In this document: in pieces, positions 15,940 to 25,203 of the stretch
Position numbering within the stretch: the first letter of the stretch is position 1
Layout: the number at the start of each line of letters is the position of its first letter
Assembly (NCBI RefSeq): GCF_021117275.1
Contig: NZ_CP088245.1
Location: forward strand, 967,501 to 1,031,500
Reading direction: 5' to 3'
Origin: Metabacillus sp. B2-18
GTDB lineage: Bacteria; Bacillota; Bacilli; Bacillales; Bacillaceae
DNA: 64,000 nucleotides
Notes under the pieces: generated by a model
What the model was told of the DNA's origin: nothing
What the model saw: only the letters and a program-made list of their open reading frames with translations
Database searches by the model: none
Made by a program: the position numbers and the translations under genes

Positions 15940-16953
15940 ATGGTTAGAATCGTAGATGTTGCAAAGAAGGCAAATGTTTCCACTGCTACAGTCTCTAGAG
16001 TCATAAGTAAGCCTGATACTGTAAGAGAGGAAACAATTAACAAAGTATTAAGAGCCATTAAAGAATTAAACTATCATCCAAATGTTTTAGCACGTCAGCT
16101 AAGGACTTCAGAAACTAAAACAGTGATTGTTGTGATTCCGGATATATCTAATCCTTTCTTTTCGAAGGTTCTACGAGGAATAGAAAATCTTGCATCAGCT
16201 AATGGATATCAAGTTTTACTTGGTGATGCTGGGAATGATAGTGAACAGGAAAGTCGGTATTTAGATATGCTCCGTCAAAAAAAAGCAGACGGAATGATCT
16301 TATTAACAGCAAAGATGAAAGCAGAGCTTGTCGAAGAAATGGCAAATGAATTTCCTGTAGTACTTGCCTGTGAATATATTGAAGGCTCTTCTATTCCAAC
16401 CATTTCAATCGACAATGTTAGCAGTGCTAGAAAAGCAACAGAATATTTAATTCAGTTAGGACACCGAAGAATAGGAACTATTTCTGGGCCACTTGATAGT
16501 GTATTAGGACAGGATCGATTAAAGGGTTTTTACCAGGCGATGGCAAGGTATAGCTTATCAATAGATCCAGTACTAGTACAAGAAGGCCAATTTAATTATG
16601 AAAGCGGATTTAATTTAATGAAGAAGTTTTTAGCGCTCAATAGAATCCCAACCGGAGTATTTGCAGCGAATGATGAAATGGCTTTGGGTGCCATTAGAGC
16701 CATAAGAACAATGAACCTTAGAGTACCTGAAGACATCTCGGTTATTGGATTCGATGATATTCATTTTTCTTCTATTTTCGAGCCTGCTTTGACCACAATC
16801 TCACAACCAGCTTTTGAAATAGGGTCTAAAGCGATGGAACTATTAATTATGCTAATGGATAAAAAGAGAATCGAGAAAAATCAATATATTTTAGATGACA
16901 GTCTTGTCATAAGAGAATCGTGCTCAAAAATCAATAAATCATTACAAGATTAA
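15940..16953 (+). CDS. LacI-family transcriptional regulator
   Basis: A 337-residue repressor. The N-terminal helix-turn-helix VDVAKKANVSTATVSRVIS, then hinge ELNYHPNVLARQLRT, then a periplasmic-binding-like sensor domain with NPFFSKVLRGIE, SIDNVSSARKATEYL and VIGFDDIHFSSIFEPALTTI. The length is standard. It stands at the head of the sugar operon, 284 bp before the first gene, and that gap is rich in TGTAA-N4-TTACA palindromes. It is therefore the likely local repressor, relieved by the imported sugar or an intermediate. It resembles RbsR/DegA-type regulators; the effector is unknown. Confidence 0.88.
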   Translation: MVRIVDVAKKANVSTATVSRVISKPDTVREETINKVLRAIKELNYHPNVLARQLRTSETKTVIVVIPDISNPFFSKVLRGIENLASANGYQVLLGDAGNDSEQESRYLDMLRQKKADGMILLTAKMKAELVEEMANEFPVVLACEYIEGSSIPTISIDNVSSARKATEYLIQLGHRRIGTISGPLDSVLGQDRLKGFYQAMARYSLSIDPVLVQEGQFNYESGFNLMKKFLALNRIPTGVFAANDEMALGAIRAIRTMNLRVPEDISVIGFDDIHFSSIFEPALTTISQPAFEIGSKAMELLIMLMDKKRIEKNQYILDDSLVIRESCSKINKSLQD

Positions 16954-16968
16954 TGTAATCGGTTACAA
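16953..16968. promoter_or_regulatory. LacI/CcpA-type operator
   Basis: ATGTAATCGGTTACAA: arms TGTAA/TTACA around TCGG, overlapping the stop of the regulator gene. One mismatch to the cre consensus. Confidence 0.55.
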
Positions 16969-17034
16969 CTATCAGTTCACTCATAACTTTTAAACCTAGT
17001 AAACAGGGGTGAAAAGTTTATTTTAATAAAGAAA

Positions 17035-17050
17035 ATGTAATGGATTACAA
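17035..17050. promoter_or_regulatory. LacI-type operator
   Basis: ATGTAATGGATTACAA: perfect 6-bp arms TGTAAT/ATTACA around GG. It lacks the central CG needed for a good cre, so it may be read by the local repressor rather than CcpA. Confidence 0.5.
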
Positions 17051-17128
17051 AATAAAGAAATTAGATTTTCATTCATTTTCTCTAAAAGTTAAGAAAGCGA
17101 TAATTTATAGCTTTGTATTGCAGTTGAT

Positions 17129-17144
17129 TTGTAAACGATTACAA
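17129..17144. promoter_or_regulatory. Consensus cre (CcpA) site
   Basis: TTGTAAACGATTACAA fits WTGNAARCGNWWWCAW at every position. It lies 94 bp before the first sugar-operon gene, so carbon catabolite repression is likely. Confidence 0.65.
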
Positions 17145-17237
17145 ATTCCTGCCAATTGAACTTTAAAGGAGGTGGTTGTAAACGTTAGTTAAACCATACA
17201 AAAGATTAAACTACATGAAAAACATGGGGGTTATGAA

Positions 17238-18404
17238 ATGAAAAAGAATCTATTAATTTCCGTATTAATGCTACTCGTTTTTAGCGTAATAATCGGATGT
17301 GGAAATAAGGAAGAAGCACAGACAACAGAAGGAAGCACAGAAAAAAATGAAAATTACCTCTCTGAATCAGGGCCACTAACAATAAACCCTGAGATTCCAG
17401 ATATAGAAGTTCTAGATAAAGGACCAAATGGAGAACAAGCAGTTTCTGCAAAGTCTTTACAGTTAACTGAAGAAGAGCTTCAAAAAATTAAGGATGGAAA
17501 TTATAAAGCAGCCATTGTTATGCACTATTCAGGTACAGATTATATGAATGCGGCAGTTGGAGCGATGCAAGATACATTTGAAAAAATGGGAATTGAAGTT
17601 GTAGCTGTTACAGATGCACAATTTAAGGCTGAGAAACAGGTAAACGACATTGAAACGGTTTTAGCAAAAAAACCAGATATTATGATTTCGGTTCCGGTTG
17701 ACGCAGTATCAACTGCACCAGCTTATAAAAAAGCAGTAGAACAAGGCGTTAAGCTAGTATTCATGGATGGAGCAGCAGAAGGTCTTGAAGCAGGTAAGGA
17801 TTATATCAGTATTGTTTCCGGTGACAACTATGGAAACGGTGCTCTAGCAGCGGACATTATGGCAGAAAAAATTGGTGGCAAAGGGAAAGTAGGTATCGTT
17901 TATCACGATGTTAACTTCTTCGTAACCAAAAACCGCTCAGATGCTTTTGAAGCAACAATCAAAGAGAAATATCCTGACATTGAAATCGTAGCACAAGGTG
18001 GAATTACAGACCCGAATAAAGGAGAAGAAGTTGCTTCAGCAATGCTGACAAGAAACCCAGACATTGATGGTATTTTCGCTCCTTGGGATGTACCCGCAGA
18101 AGGTGTAATGGCAGCAGCTCGTACAGCCGGAAGAGATGACTTAGTTGTGACAACAGTTGATTTAGGTACAAATGTAGCGATTTCAATCGCATCTGATGGA
18201 ATCGTTCAAGGACTAGGTGCTCAATTACCTTATGATCAAGGTGTAGCACAGGGCATTCTTTCAGGATATGCGATATTAGGTAAAGAAGCTCCTCCTTATG
18301 TTGCTTCTCCTGCCATTGAAGTAACAAAAGAAAATGTTCTTGATTCTTGGAAATTAATTTATGGGGTTGAAGCTCCTTCAACTGTTAAAGATGCATTGAA
18401 ATAA
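17238..18404 (+). CDS. Sugar ABC transporter substrate-binding lipoprotein (RbsB-like)
   Basis: A 388-residue Peripla_BP_4-type lipoprotein. The lipobox is SVIIGC (Cys21), followed by a short linker and a ribose-binding-like fold with YKAAIVMHYSGTDYMNAAVG at about residues 90-110, DAQFKAEKQVNDIE, VPVDAVSTAPAYKKA and GDNYGNG. First gene of the sugar operon, preceded by the operator cluster. It feeds the ribose-type ATPase and permease immediately downstream. A close paralogue is encoded at 26054-27232. The sugar is not determinable, but the catabolic genes suggest a glycoside, anhydrosugar or cyclitol. Confidence 0.85.
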   Translation: MKKNLLISVLMLLVFSVIIGCGNKEEAQTTEGSTEKNENYLSESGPLTINPEIPDIEVLDKGPNGEQAVSAKSLQLTEEELQKIKDGNYKAAIVMHYSGTDYMNAAVGAMQDTFEKMGIEVVAVTDAQFKAEKQVNDIETVLAKKPDIMISVPVDAVSTAPAYKKAVEQGVKLVFMDGAAEGLEAGKDYISIVSGDNYGNGALAADIMAEKIGGKGKVGIVYHDVNFFVTKNRSDAFEATIKEKYPDIEIVAQGGITDPNKGEEVASAMLTRNPDIDGIFAPWDVPAEGVMAAARTAGRDDLVVTTVDLGTNVAISIASDGIVQGLGAQLPYDQGVAQGILSGYAILGKEAPPYVASPAIEVTKENVLDSWKLIYGVEAPSTVKDALK

Positions 18405-18476
18405 GAGACTAGTAACAAGTGTATAGAGGCTATCAATTTCTTAAAGCCTCTATAACCAAAGGAAGGTGAACAAACA

Positions 18477-19976
18477 ATGGATCAACCTATTCTTGAAATG
18501 AAGAATATAAATAAAGCGTTTAATGGTATTACGGTTCTAGACCAGGTTAACTTTTCAGTGAAAAAAGGAGAAGTACATGCCTTAATGGGTGGAAATGGTG
18601 CAGGAAAATCTACATTAATGAAAATTCTTACAGGCGTTTATACTGCAGACAGTGGAGACATTTTAATTGAAGGAAAACCTGTAAGCATTAAAAGCTTTGA
18701 TGACGCAAAGGCAAATAAGATCTCAATGATCTTCCAAGAGTTTAGCTTAGTACCAACCCTTACAGTTGCCCAAAATATCTTTTTAACGAGAGAAGATAAG
18801 ACATCACTTGGGCTTTTAAATGATAAAGAATGTGAAAAGAAAACAGAGGTTCTATTAAAGGAACTTGGGGTTGATATCAGCCCATCTGATGTTGTTCAAA
18901 ATCTAGGAGTTGGCTATTGGCAAATGACTGAGATTGCAAAAGCACTATCTCAGGAAGCGAAAATATTGATAATGGATGAGCCAACCTCTTCGTTAACTCA
19001 AACGGAAACGGAAGTATTATTCAAGTTTATCAATCAATTAAAAGCAAAGGGTTATGCGATTATTTATATATCTCACAGAATGGATGAGATTTTCGAAATT
19101 TGTGATCGCATCACGATCTTGCGTGATGGTCAATATATTACAACCGAGGATTGTAGTGAAACTGATCTTGATACAGTTATTCAGCATATTGTAGGACAAG
19201 AATTTGACCAAGCCTTTGAATATCAAGAGAGGGAATACTCGAAAGAAGCACCGCCGATTTTTGAGGTAAAAAATGTAAGCGCTGGAGATAAGGTTCAAAA
19301 TATTAATCTTAAAATACAACCTGGAGAAATAGTAGGAATTGCTGGATTGATGGGGAGTGGCCGAACGGAATTAGTTCGTTGCTTATTTGGAATTGACTCA
19401 ATAGAAAGTGGTGAAATTTACGTTGATGGTCAAAAACGTTCAATTAATTCGGCTAAGGATGCAATAGACTCAGGGATTGCATTAATTCCCGAGGATCGAC
19501 GTGTGCAAGGATTGGTTCTAGAACATAGTGTGAAAGACAATATGATTCTACCAATCTTATCTAAAGTGAATAAAGGATTGTTTATTGATAACAAAAAAGC
19601 AAATGAAATAAGCAATCAACTTGTCAAAAAGTTAAATGTTAAAACTGATGATATCTTTAAAAAATCAGGCCTATTGTCAGGTGGAAATCAGCAAAAAATT
19701 GTTCTTGCAAAATGGTTAGCAAATAACCCAACCGTTTTATTGCTTGATGAACCAACAATTGGTGTAGACATTGGAGCAAAAACAGAAATTATCGACATTA
19801 TTAGAGAATTAGCTATTAGCGGCAAGGCCATACTTGTCATTTCATCAGAAATCCCTGAACTTCTTGCTATGAGTGATCGTGTTCTTGTGATGCATCAAGG
19901 CAAGATAAAAAAGGAACTACAACGAACTGAGATTAAATCAGAGGAGGATCTACAATATGCAATCCAAGGTTTCTAA
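18477..19976 (+). CDS. Sugar ABC transporter ATP-binding protein (RbsA/MglA-like)
   Basis: A 499-residue double ATPase of the carbohydrate CUT2 class. The first cassette has Walker A GGNGAGKST (about 37-45), a variant signature LGVGYWQMTEIAKAL and Walker B ILIMDEPTSSL. The second cassette (about 258 on) has the degenerate Walker A GLMGSGRTE, the signature LSGGNQQK and Walker B LLLDEPTIGVD, the usual asymmetry of RbsA proteins. It energises import of the sugar bound by the upstream lipoprotein. The 3' end overlaps the permease gene by 20 bp. Confidence 0.93.
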   Translation: MDQPILEMKNINKAFNGITVLDQVNFSVKKGEVHALMGGNGAGKSTLMKILTGVYTADSGDILIEGKPVSIKSFDDAKANKISMIFQEFSLVPTLTVAQNIFLTREDKTSLGLLNDKECEKKTEVLLKELGVDISPSDVVQNLGVGYWQMTEIAKALSQEAKILIMDEPTSSLTQTETEVLFKFINQLKAKGYAIIYISHRMDEIFEICDRITILRDGQYITTEDCSETDLDTVIQHIVGQEFDQAFEYQEREYSKEAPPIFEVKNVSAGDKVQNINLKIQPGEIVGIAGLMGSGRTELVRCLFGIDSIESGEIYVDGQKRSINSAKDAIDSGIALIPEDRRVQGLVLEHSVKDNMILPILSKVNKGLFIDNKKANEISNQLVKKLNVKTDDIFKKSGLLSGGNQQKIVLAKWLANNPTVLLLDEPTIGVDIGAKTEIIDIIRELAISGKAILVISSEIPELLAMSDRVLVMHQGKIKKELQRTEIKSEEDLQYAIQGF

Positions 19977-20937
19977 AGTGGAAAAACCAGCATTACCTAT
20001 GTTTAAGAAATTTGAATGGCGTAACTATATCGTCTATTTTGCCTTCGTAGGAGTGTTAATCTACTTTTCTATCAATTTATATGATGAAGGGTTTTTATCT
20101 TCAAGCAATCTATTAAACATTGTGAGACAAACAGCAACCATTTCTTTAATGGCACTTGCAATGACATTTGTTATCAGTACAGGTGAAATTGATCTTTCTG
20201 TTGGTTCGATAGCCGCTTTATCTTCATTAGTTGGAGCATTAGCACTACAGGCAGGCTACGGTATCATTGGCGGATTAATCGGTGGTGTTGGTACAGGTAT
20301 TGTTGTTGGCCTAATTAACGGTTTACTCGTTACAAAAGTAGCAATTCCATCCTTCCTAGTAACACTAGGGACAATGGGAGCGATAAAAGGTGTTGCGATG
20401 TGGGTAACAGATACAGCTCCAGTTCCAATTGTTAACTCAAATTTCAACTTTATCTTTGGTTCTGGTGATATTGGGCCAATTCCGGTATTACTTTTATGGA
20501 CGGTTGTCTTTACAATCATTGCTCATGTTTTACTACGTAAGACGTCTTTTGGAAGACAAGTATTAGCAACTGGTGGTAATGAAAGCGCTGCACGTTTCTC
20601 AGGTGTAAAGACGATGAAAATTAAGTTGCTCGTTTTCTTAGGAACAGGTGCAATGGCTGGTTTAGCGGGATTACTTTATGCAGGCCGTATGAACGCAGGA
20701 AGATTTTCATTCGGTGAAGGAGATGAGCTTTCTGTTATTGCTGCTGTCATTTTAGGTGGAACAAGTCTTTTTGGTGGAGTCGGGACAATTATTGGAACAC
20801 TCGTAGGATCTTTAATGATTGGGACAATTAATAATGGACTTATCATTATGGGGCTGGATGTTAGTCAGCAAATGATTATAAAAGGAATCATCATCATTTT
20901 AGCTGTAGCTTTCGGTAAAAAAGCAATTAAGAGATAA
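19957..20937 (+). CDS. Sugar ABC transporter permease (RbsC-like)
   Basis: A 326-residue integral membrane protein with about eight to ten hydrophobic segments. The family signature GEIDLSVGSIAALSSLVGA lies near residues 76-94, and VILGGTSLFGGVGTIIGTLVG near 264-284, both typical of ribose/galactose CUT2 permeases that work as homodimers. It begins inside the end of the ATPase gene with GAGGAGG upstream of the ATG, indicating coupling. Confidence 0.92.
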   Translation: MQSKVSKVEKPALPMFKKFEWRNYIVYFAFVGVLIYFSINLYDEGFLSSSNLLNIVRQTATISLMALAMTFVISTGEIDLSVGSIAALSSLVGALALQAGYGIIGGLIGGVGTGIVVGLINGLLVTKVAIPSFLVTLGTMGAIKGVAMWVTDTAPVPIVNSNFNFIFGSGDIGPIPVLLLWTVVFTIIAHVLLRKTSFGRQVLATGGNESAARFSGVKTMKIKLLVFLGTGAMAGLAGLLYAGRMNAGRFSFGEGDELSVIAAVILGGTSLFGGVGTIIGTLVGSLMIGTINNGLIIMGLDVSQQMIIKGIIIILAVAFGKKAIKR

Positions 20938-20987
20938 ATAGAGAAAAGGAATCATCAAGAAGAAATGACAGAGCAGGAGGATGAAAC

Positions 20988-22166
20988 ATGGATAAAATAA
21001 AGGTCGGGATTATTGGTACAGGTTTTATTGGGCCAACTCATATCGAAGCAATTAGAAGACTTGGATTTGTAGAAGTGGTTGCTTTAGCAGAAACAAGCCA
21101 GGAGCAAGCGGAAACAAAAGCTGCTGAACTTGGTATTCCACTTGCTTATGGAGATTACCGCGAAATGCTTAAAAATGATGAGATCGAGGTTGTGCATAAC
21201 TGTACGCCAAATCATGTTCACTTTGCGATAAATAAGGACATCATTTTAGCCGGTAAACATGTGATATCTGAAAAGCCGTTAGCAATGAACAGTGAAGAGT
21301 CAGCAGAATTGTTGACTCTAGCTAAAACAAAAGATGTTGTTCATGGTGTGAATTTCAATTATAGACAGCATGCAAGTGTCCAAAATTTACATGCGATGAT
21401 TTCAAGAGGAGATCTAGGAAAAGTCAACTTGGTGCATGGGAGCTATCTACAAGATTGGTTGTTATATGAAACGGATTTTAACTGGAGATTAGCCCCAGAG
21501 GTAGGGGGGAAATCCCGTGCTATTGCAGATATTGGCTCACATTGGTGTGATACGGTTCAATATGTAACAGGGAAAAAAATCGTAGAAGTTTTCGCTGATC
21601 TTGCCACGGTTATCCCTGTAAGAAAGAAAGCAATATCTGGCAGTAATACGTTCAGCGCGGTCAATCATGAGGAGCAGGAGTATGAGGATGTTGCCATCAA
21701 TACAGAGGATTATGCATCAGTACTGGTTCGTTTTGAGGATGGCTCAAGAGGTGTTTTCACCGTTTCACAAGTAAGTGCAGGAAGAAAAAATAGACTGAGT
21801 TTTGAAATAGATGCTAGTAAGAGTTCAGTATTTTGGAATCAAGAGGAACCGGAGAAATTGTGGATTGGCCACCGCGATAAACCAAACGAAATTCTATTAG
21901 CAGATCCGAGCTTATTCTCGGCAGAAGCAAAATCGGCCATTCATCATCCGGGTGGACATAATGAAGGCTGGCCAGATGCATTAAAAAATATGATGCTAAA
22001 TTTCTATACGTTTGTTAGAGAAGAAAAAAGTCTTAAAACAGATAAACCTAACTTTGCCACGTTTGAAGATGGTCACTTATCAATGTGTATTACTGATGCT
22101 ATCTTAGAAAGTCACCAACAGCAGAAATGGGTGAAGGTCAAGCAAGAAAAGGAGGTCTATTCATGA
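20988..22166 (+). CDS. Gfo/Idh/MocA-family dehydrogenase (first)
   Basis: A 392-residue NAD(P)-dependent oxidoreductase. The Rossmann motif is GIIGTGFIGPTH (about 7-18), the conserved catalytic-lysine motif is SEKPLAM, and the C-terminal catalytic segment includes DIGSHWCDTVQYVTGKK. These enzymes oxidise or reduce hydroxyls on sugars or cyclitols. In 3-keto-sugar routes one member oxidises C3 of the incoming glycoside and another reduces the released 3-keto sugar. The stop overlaps the next start by 4 bp. The substrate is inferred only from context. Confidence 0.85.
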   Translation: MDKIKVGIIGTGFIGPTHIEAIRRLGFVEVVALAETSQEQAETKAAELGIPLAYGDYREMLKNDEIEVVHNCTPNHVHFAINKDIILAGKHVISEKPLAMNSEESAELLTLAKTKDVVHGVNFNYRQHASVQNLHAMISRGDLGKVNLVHGSYLQDWLLYETDFNWRLAPEVGGKSRAIADIGSHWCDTVQYVTGKKIVEVFADLATVIPVRKKAISGSNTFSAVNHEEQEYEDVAINTEDYASVLVRFEDGSRGVFTVSQVSAGRKNRLSFEIDASKSSVFWNQEEPEKLWIGHRDKPNEILLADPSLFSAEAKSAIHHPGGHNEGWPDALKNMMLNFYTFVREEKSLKTDKPNFATFEDGHLSMCITDAILESHQQQKWVKVKQEKEVYS

Positions 22167-23131
22167 AACTAGGTGTTTTTACACCACTTTATCAAAACCT
22201 CCCATTTGAAACGATGCTAGATAAAGTGAAGGAAATGGGATTAGAAACGGTTGAACTTGGGACAGGAAATTATCCTGGTAACCATCACTGTGATCCAGAT
22301 GAATTACTTCAATCACCTGAAAAAGCAAAGGCGTTCATGAGAGCGATTGAAAGCAGAGGATTATCCATTAGTGGGCTTAGTTTCCATGGGAATCCTTTGC
22401 ACCCTAATAAAAAGTTAGCAGATGATTCTCATGAGGTGTGGAGAAAAACAGTTCTTCTAGCTGAAAAATTAGAAATACCTGTTGTAAATGGATTCTCCGG
22501 ATGTCCTGGAGATCATAATGAAGCAAAAAATCCAAACTGGGTAACATGCTCGTGGCCGCCAGAATTTACAGAAGTTTTAAATTGGCAGTGGAATGAAGTA
22601 GTGATTCCTTACTGGAAGGAAGAAGCGAAGTTTGCCAGATCACGTGGTATTCAAGTTGCGTTTGAAATGCATCCTGGATTTGTCGTTTATAACCCTGAAA
22701 CATTGCTAAAGTTACGAGAACATGCAGGAGATAACATCGGAGCAAATTTTGATCCAAGTCATTTAGTTTGGCAAGGAATCGATCCAATTGCAGCGATTAA
22801 AAAGCTTGGACGTGAAAATGCGATCTTCCATTTCCATGCAAAGGACACCTATTTGGATAAAGAAAACATAAAAGTAAACGGTGTTTTAGATACGAAGCAC
22901 TACAGTGAGATTTTAGACCGATCATGGACATTTCGATCAGTTGGATATGGACATGAAGAGAAATTATGGAAAGACATGATTAGTTCATTGCGAGCAGTTG
23001 GTTATGATTATGTGATCTCAATTGAACATGAAGATATGCTGGCTTCGACTGATGAAGGACTAAAAAAAGCAATCTCTCTATTAAAAGGAGCCATGTTTAA
23101 AGAAGAGCTAACTGAAATGTGGTGGGCTTAA
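22163..23131 (+). CDS. Xylose isomerase-like TIM-barrel enzyme (first)
   Basis: A 322-residue AP-endonuclease-2/sugar phosphate isomerase-type barrel. Candidate metal ligands appear in order: Glu in VAFEMHPG, Asp in FDPSHLVW, His in FHFHAKDT and Glu in SIEHEDM. I placed the start at ATG 22163, 6 nt after AGGAGG, rather than an in-frame upstream ATG at 22127 lying inside the preceding gene. The 4-bp overlap with the dehydrogenase gene implies coupled translation. In related pathways such proteins catalyse elimination, hydration or isomerisation of 3-keto sugars. Exact chemistry is unknown. Confidence 0.83.
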   Translation: MKLGVFTPLYQNLPFETMLDKVKEMGLETVELGTGNYPGNHHCDPDELLQSPEKAKAFMRAIESRGLSISGLSFHGNPLHPNKKLADDSHEVWRKTVLLAEKLEIPVVNGFSGCPGDHNEAKNPNWVTCSWPPEFTEVLNWQWNEVVIPYWKEEAKFARSRGIQVAFEMHPGFVVYNPETLLKLREHAGDNIGANFDPSHLVWQGIDPIAAIKKLGRENAIFHFHAKDTYLDKENIKVNGVLDTKHYSEILDRSWTFRSVGYGHEEKLWKDMISSLRAVGYDYVISIEHEDMLASTDEGLKKAISLLKGAMFKEELTEMWWA

Positions 23132-23168
23132 TAAAAGCAAACAATTCAACAATGGAGGCGAAACAACA

Positions 23169-24197
23169 ATGTCAATGAAGGCTGTTTTTTTCCCAGGAGA
23201 TAAAAAAGTAGAAATTCGTGAGGTAGACATTCCAACTCCTGGTCAGGGAGAAGTGTTAATTCAGTTAAAAGCATCCGCTATATGCCGTAGTGATATGAGC
23301 TTATACCATGGTACGTCTGTATTTGAAGGGACAAAAACAGGTTGTACGGTTCCAGGTCACGAGCCGGCAGGTGTGATTACAGGTGTAGGTCCAGGAGTGA
23401 CAAAATTCCAAGATGGAGATCGCGTAGCTGTTTATTTAGCACTAGGCTGTGGTGAATGTGCACATTGTAAGAGTGGCTACAAAATGTTCTGTAAGGAATT
23501 TAAATGTATTGGCTTTGACTCTCATGGTGGTGACGCAGATTATATGGTAGTTCCAGCTGAAAATTGCATGAGATTACCTGATAGTATGAGTTTTGTTACA
23601 GCTGCTGTATCGACGGATGCAGTTGGTACTCTCTACCATGCTCAAAGAAGAATGAACATATCTGGAAAAGATACGCTCGTTATTTTTGGAATGGGTCCTA
23701 TGGGTGGGGCTGGCGTTATGATTGCAAAAGGCTTAGGCGCAACTGTTATTGCCGTTGATATGCTTGATGAACGCCTAGAATTAGCAAAAGATCTAGCTGC
23801 TGATTACACAATTAATGGAAAAGAATTTAACGTACAAGAAGAGATTAATCGCATTACAAATGGAGCAGGTGCTGATGCAGCAATCGATTGCTCTGGAAGT
23901 CCTTATGCTGAAAATGATGCGCTAGATTGTGTGAAAGCTCATGGAAGAGTTGCGTTCATCGGTGAAAGCAAAGAAACAACCATTAAACCAAGTCAGCAAT
24001 TAATTCGTAAACAAATTACTGTTATGGGCTCCTGGTATTTCCCGATTCAAGAATTTGATGAAATTACAGAATTTATTGTGAGAAAAAATCTACCTGTTGA
24101 AAAACTAGTTACACATACGTTCAAACTTGAAGAAGCAGCAGATGCATTCCGTATGTTCGATGAAAGAAAAACAGAAAAAGCTGTGTTTGTTTGGTGA
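23169..24197 (+). CDS. Zinc-dependent medium-chain dehydrogenase
   Basis: A 342-residue alcohol/sorbitol dehydrogenase-like protein. Catalytic zinc residues in CRSDMSLYHG and GHEPAG, structural zinc cysteines in CGECAHCKSGYKMFC, nucleotide-binding GMGPMGGAG (about 177-185). It probably oxidises a secondary alcohol of a polyol or sugar intermediate using NAD. It is cotranscribed in the middle of the operon, with GGAGGCG 8 nt before the ATG. Confidence 0.85.
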   Translation: MSMKAVFFPGDKKVEIREVDIPTPGQGEVLIQLKASAICRSDMSLYHGTSVFEGTKTGCTVPGHEPAGVITGVGPGVTKFQDGDRVAVYLALGCGECAHCKSGYKMFCKEFKCIGFDSHGGDADYMVVPAENCMRLPDSMSFVTAAVSTDAVGTLYHAQRRMNISGKDTLVIFGMGPMGGAGVMIAKGLGATVIAVDMLDERLELAKDLAADYTINGKEFNVQEEINRITNGAGADAAIDCSGSPYAENDALDCVKAHGRVAFIGESKETTIKPSQQLIRKQITVMGSWYFPIQEFDEITEFIVRKNLPVEKLVTHTFKLEEAADAFRMFDERKTEKAVFVW

Positions 24198-24252
24198 TAA
24201 CAGAGAAGATAGTTACTTACTACGATTCTCAAAAAATAGGAGTTGATGTTGT

Positions 24253-25095
24253 ATGTTAAAGGGCATTTCTTTCAATACATGGGTTTATAGCAGTTTTCCA
24301 GCTTGGGTACCTTCTTATCCTCTAGAGGAAGTAATTAACCGTTTATCATCATTTGGATACGATGCAATTGAAATTGGCTGCGCAAGTCCTCATGCTTGGC
24401 CAGATTATTTATCACCAGAGAGAAGACAAGAAATATTTAATCTATTAAAAGAAAAGAACTTAAAAGTTTCAGCTATGCTACCAGCTCCAGGTGGTGGTCC
24501 TGGTATGAATCCAAGCTCACCAATTAAAGAGGAAAGAGAATTTACGATTCAGCATTATAAAGATGTTGTTAGATTAGCACATGATTGGGAATGTCCAACT
24601 GTTATGTGGATTGCTGGATGGGTACCATTTGGAACATCACAGCAGGATGCTTGGAATTATAGCTTAGAAGGTTTAAGAGAAGTTGCAAATTATGCAAAAG
24701 ATTTTGGCATCACGTTAGTTGTTGAACCTACTCCTGCTGATAGTAATTTAATAGAAACTGCTGATGATGCACTTCTTTTAGCCGAGGAATCAGAAATGGA
24801 TAATGTGAAAGTAATGTTTGATACATTCCATGCACTTTATCGAAATGAAGTACCTAGTGATTATGTTTATCGCATGAAGGAAAAATTACACCATGTTCAT
24901 ATTTCGGATAATGATCGCCTTCCTCCAGGAGAAGGAAGATGTGACTTCGATGCGGTGTTAAAAGCTTTAAAGGACATTAATTATGATGGATATCTTTCAA
25001 TGGAAGTTGGTTTCCATTCTAGACAATCAGAACCAGATTGGTACGCAAAAACATCAATTGAATTCTTAAAACAAAAGATATCTGAAATCTACTAA
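24253..25095 (+). CDS. Xylose isomerase-like TIM-barrel enzyme (second)
   Basis: A 280-residue barrel of the sugar phosphate isomerase/epimerase group. Likely metal ligands: Glu in LVVEPTPA, Asp in MFDTFHALY, His in HHVHISDN, Glu in SMEVGFH. A Gly/Pro-rich loop PAPGGGPGMNP near residue 77 is distinctive. It is only distantly similar to the other two barrels of the operon, so the three probably catalyse different steps. Confidence 0.82.
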   Translation: MLKGISFNTWVYSSFPAWVPSYPLEEVINRLSSFGYDAIEIGCASPHAWPDYLSPERRQEIFNLLKEKNLKVSAMLPAPGGGPGMNPSSPIKEEREFTIQHYKDVVRLAHDWECPTVMWIAGWVPFGTSQQDAWNYSLEGLREVANYAKDFGITLVVEPTPADSNLIETADDALLLAEESEMDNVKVMFDTFHALYRNEVPSDYVYRMKEKLHHVHISDNDRLPPGEGRCDFDAVLKALKDINYDGYLSMEVGFHSRQSEPDWYAKTSIEFLKQKISEIY

Positions 25096-25203
25096 GAACT
25101 AAGGTGTGGATTCTATAATGGTTAGAATCCACCGTAAGTCTACAGTTTCATTTCTTGGCCGGGAGTATTGTTCAATATCATCATTTGAATTAGGAGGAAC
25201 ATA

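Noticed and set aside
17161-17200. Strong AAAGGAGGTGG ahead of 17178
   Set aside because: The only frame behind it is seven codons (GTG to TAA), with nothing suggestive of a leader peptide. It is probably incidental, though a short upstream frame cannot be excluded.
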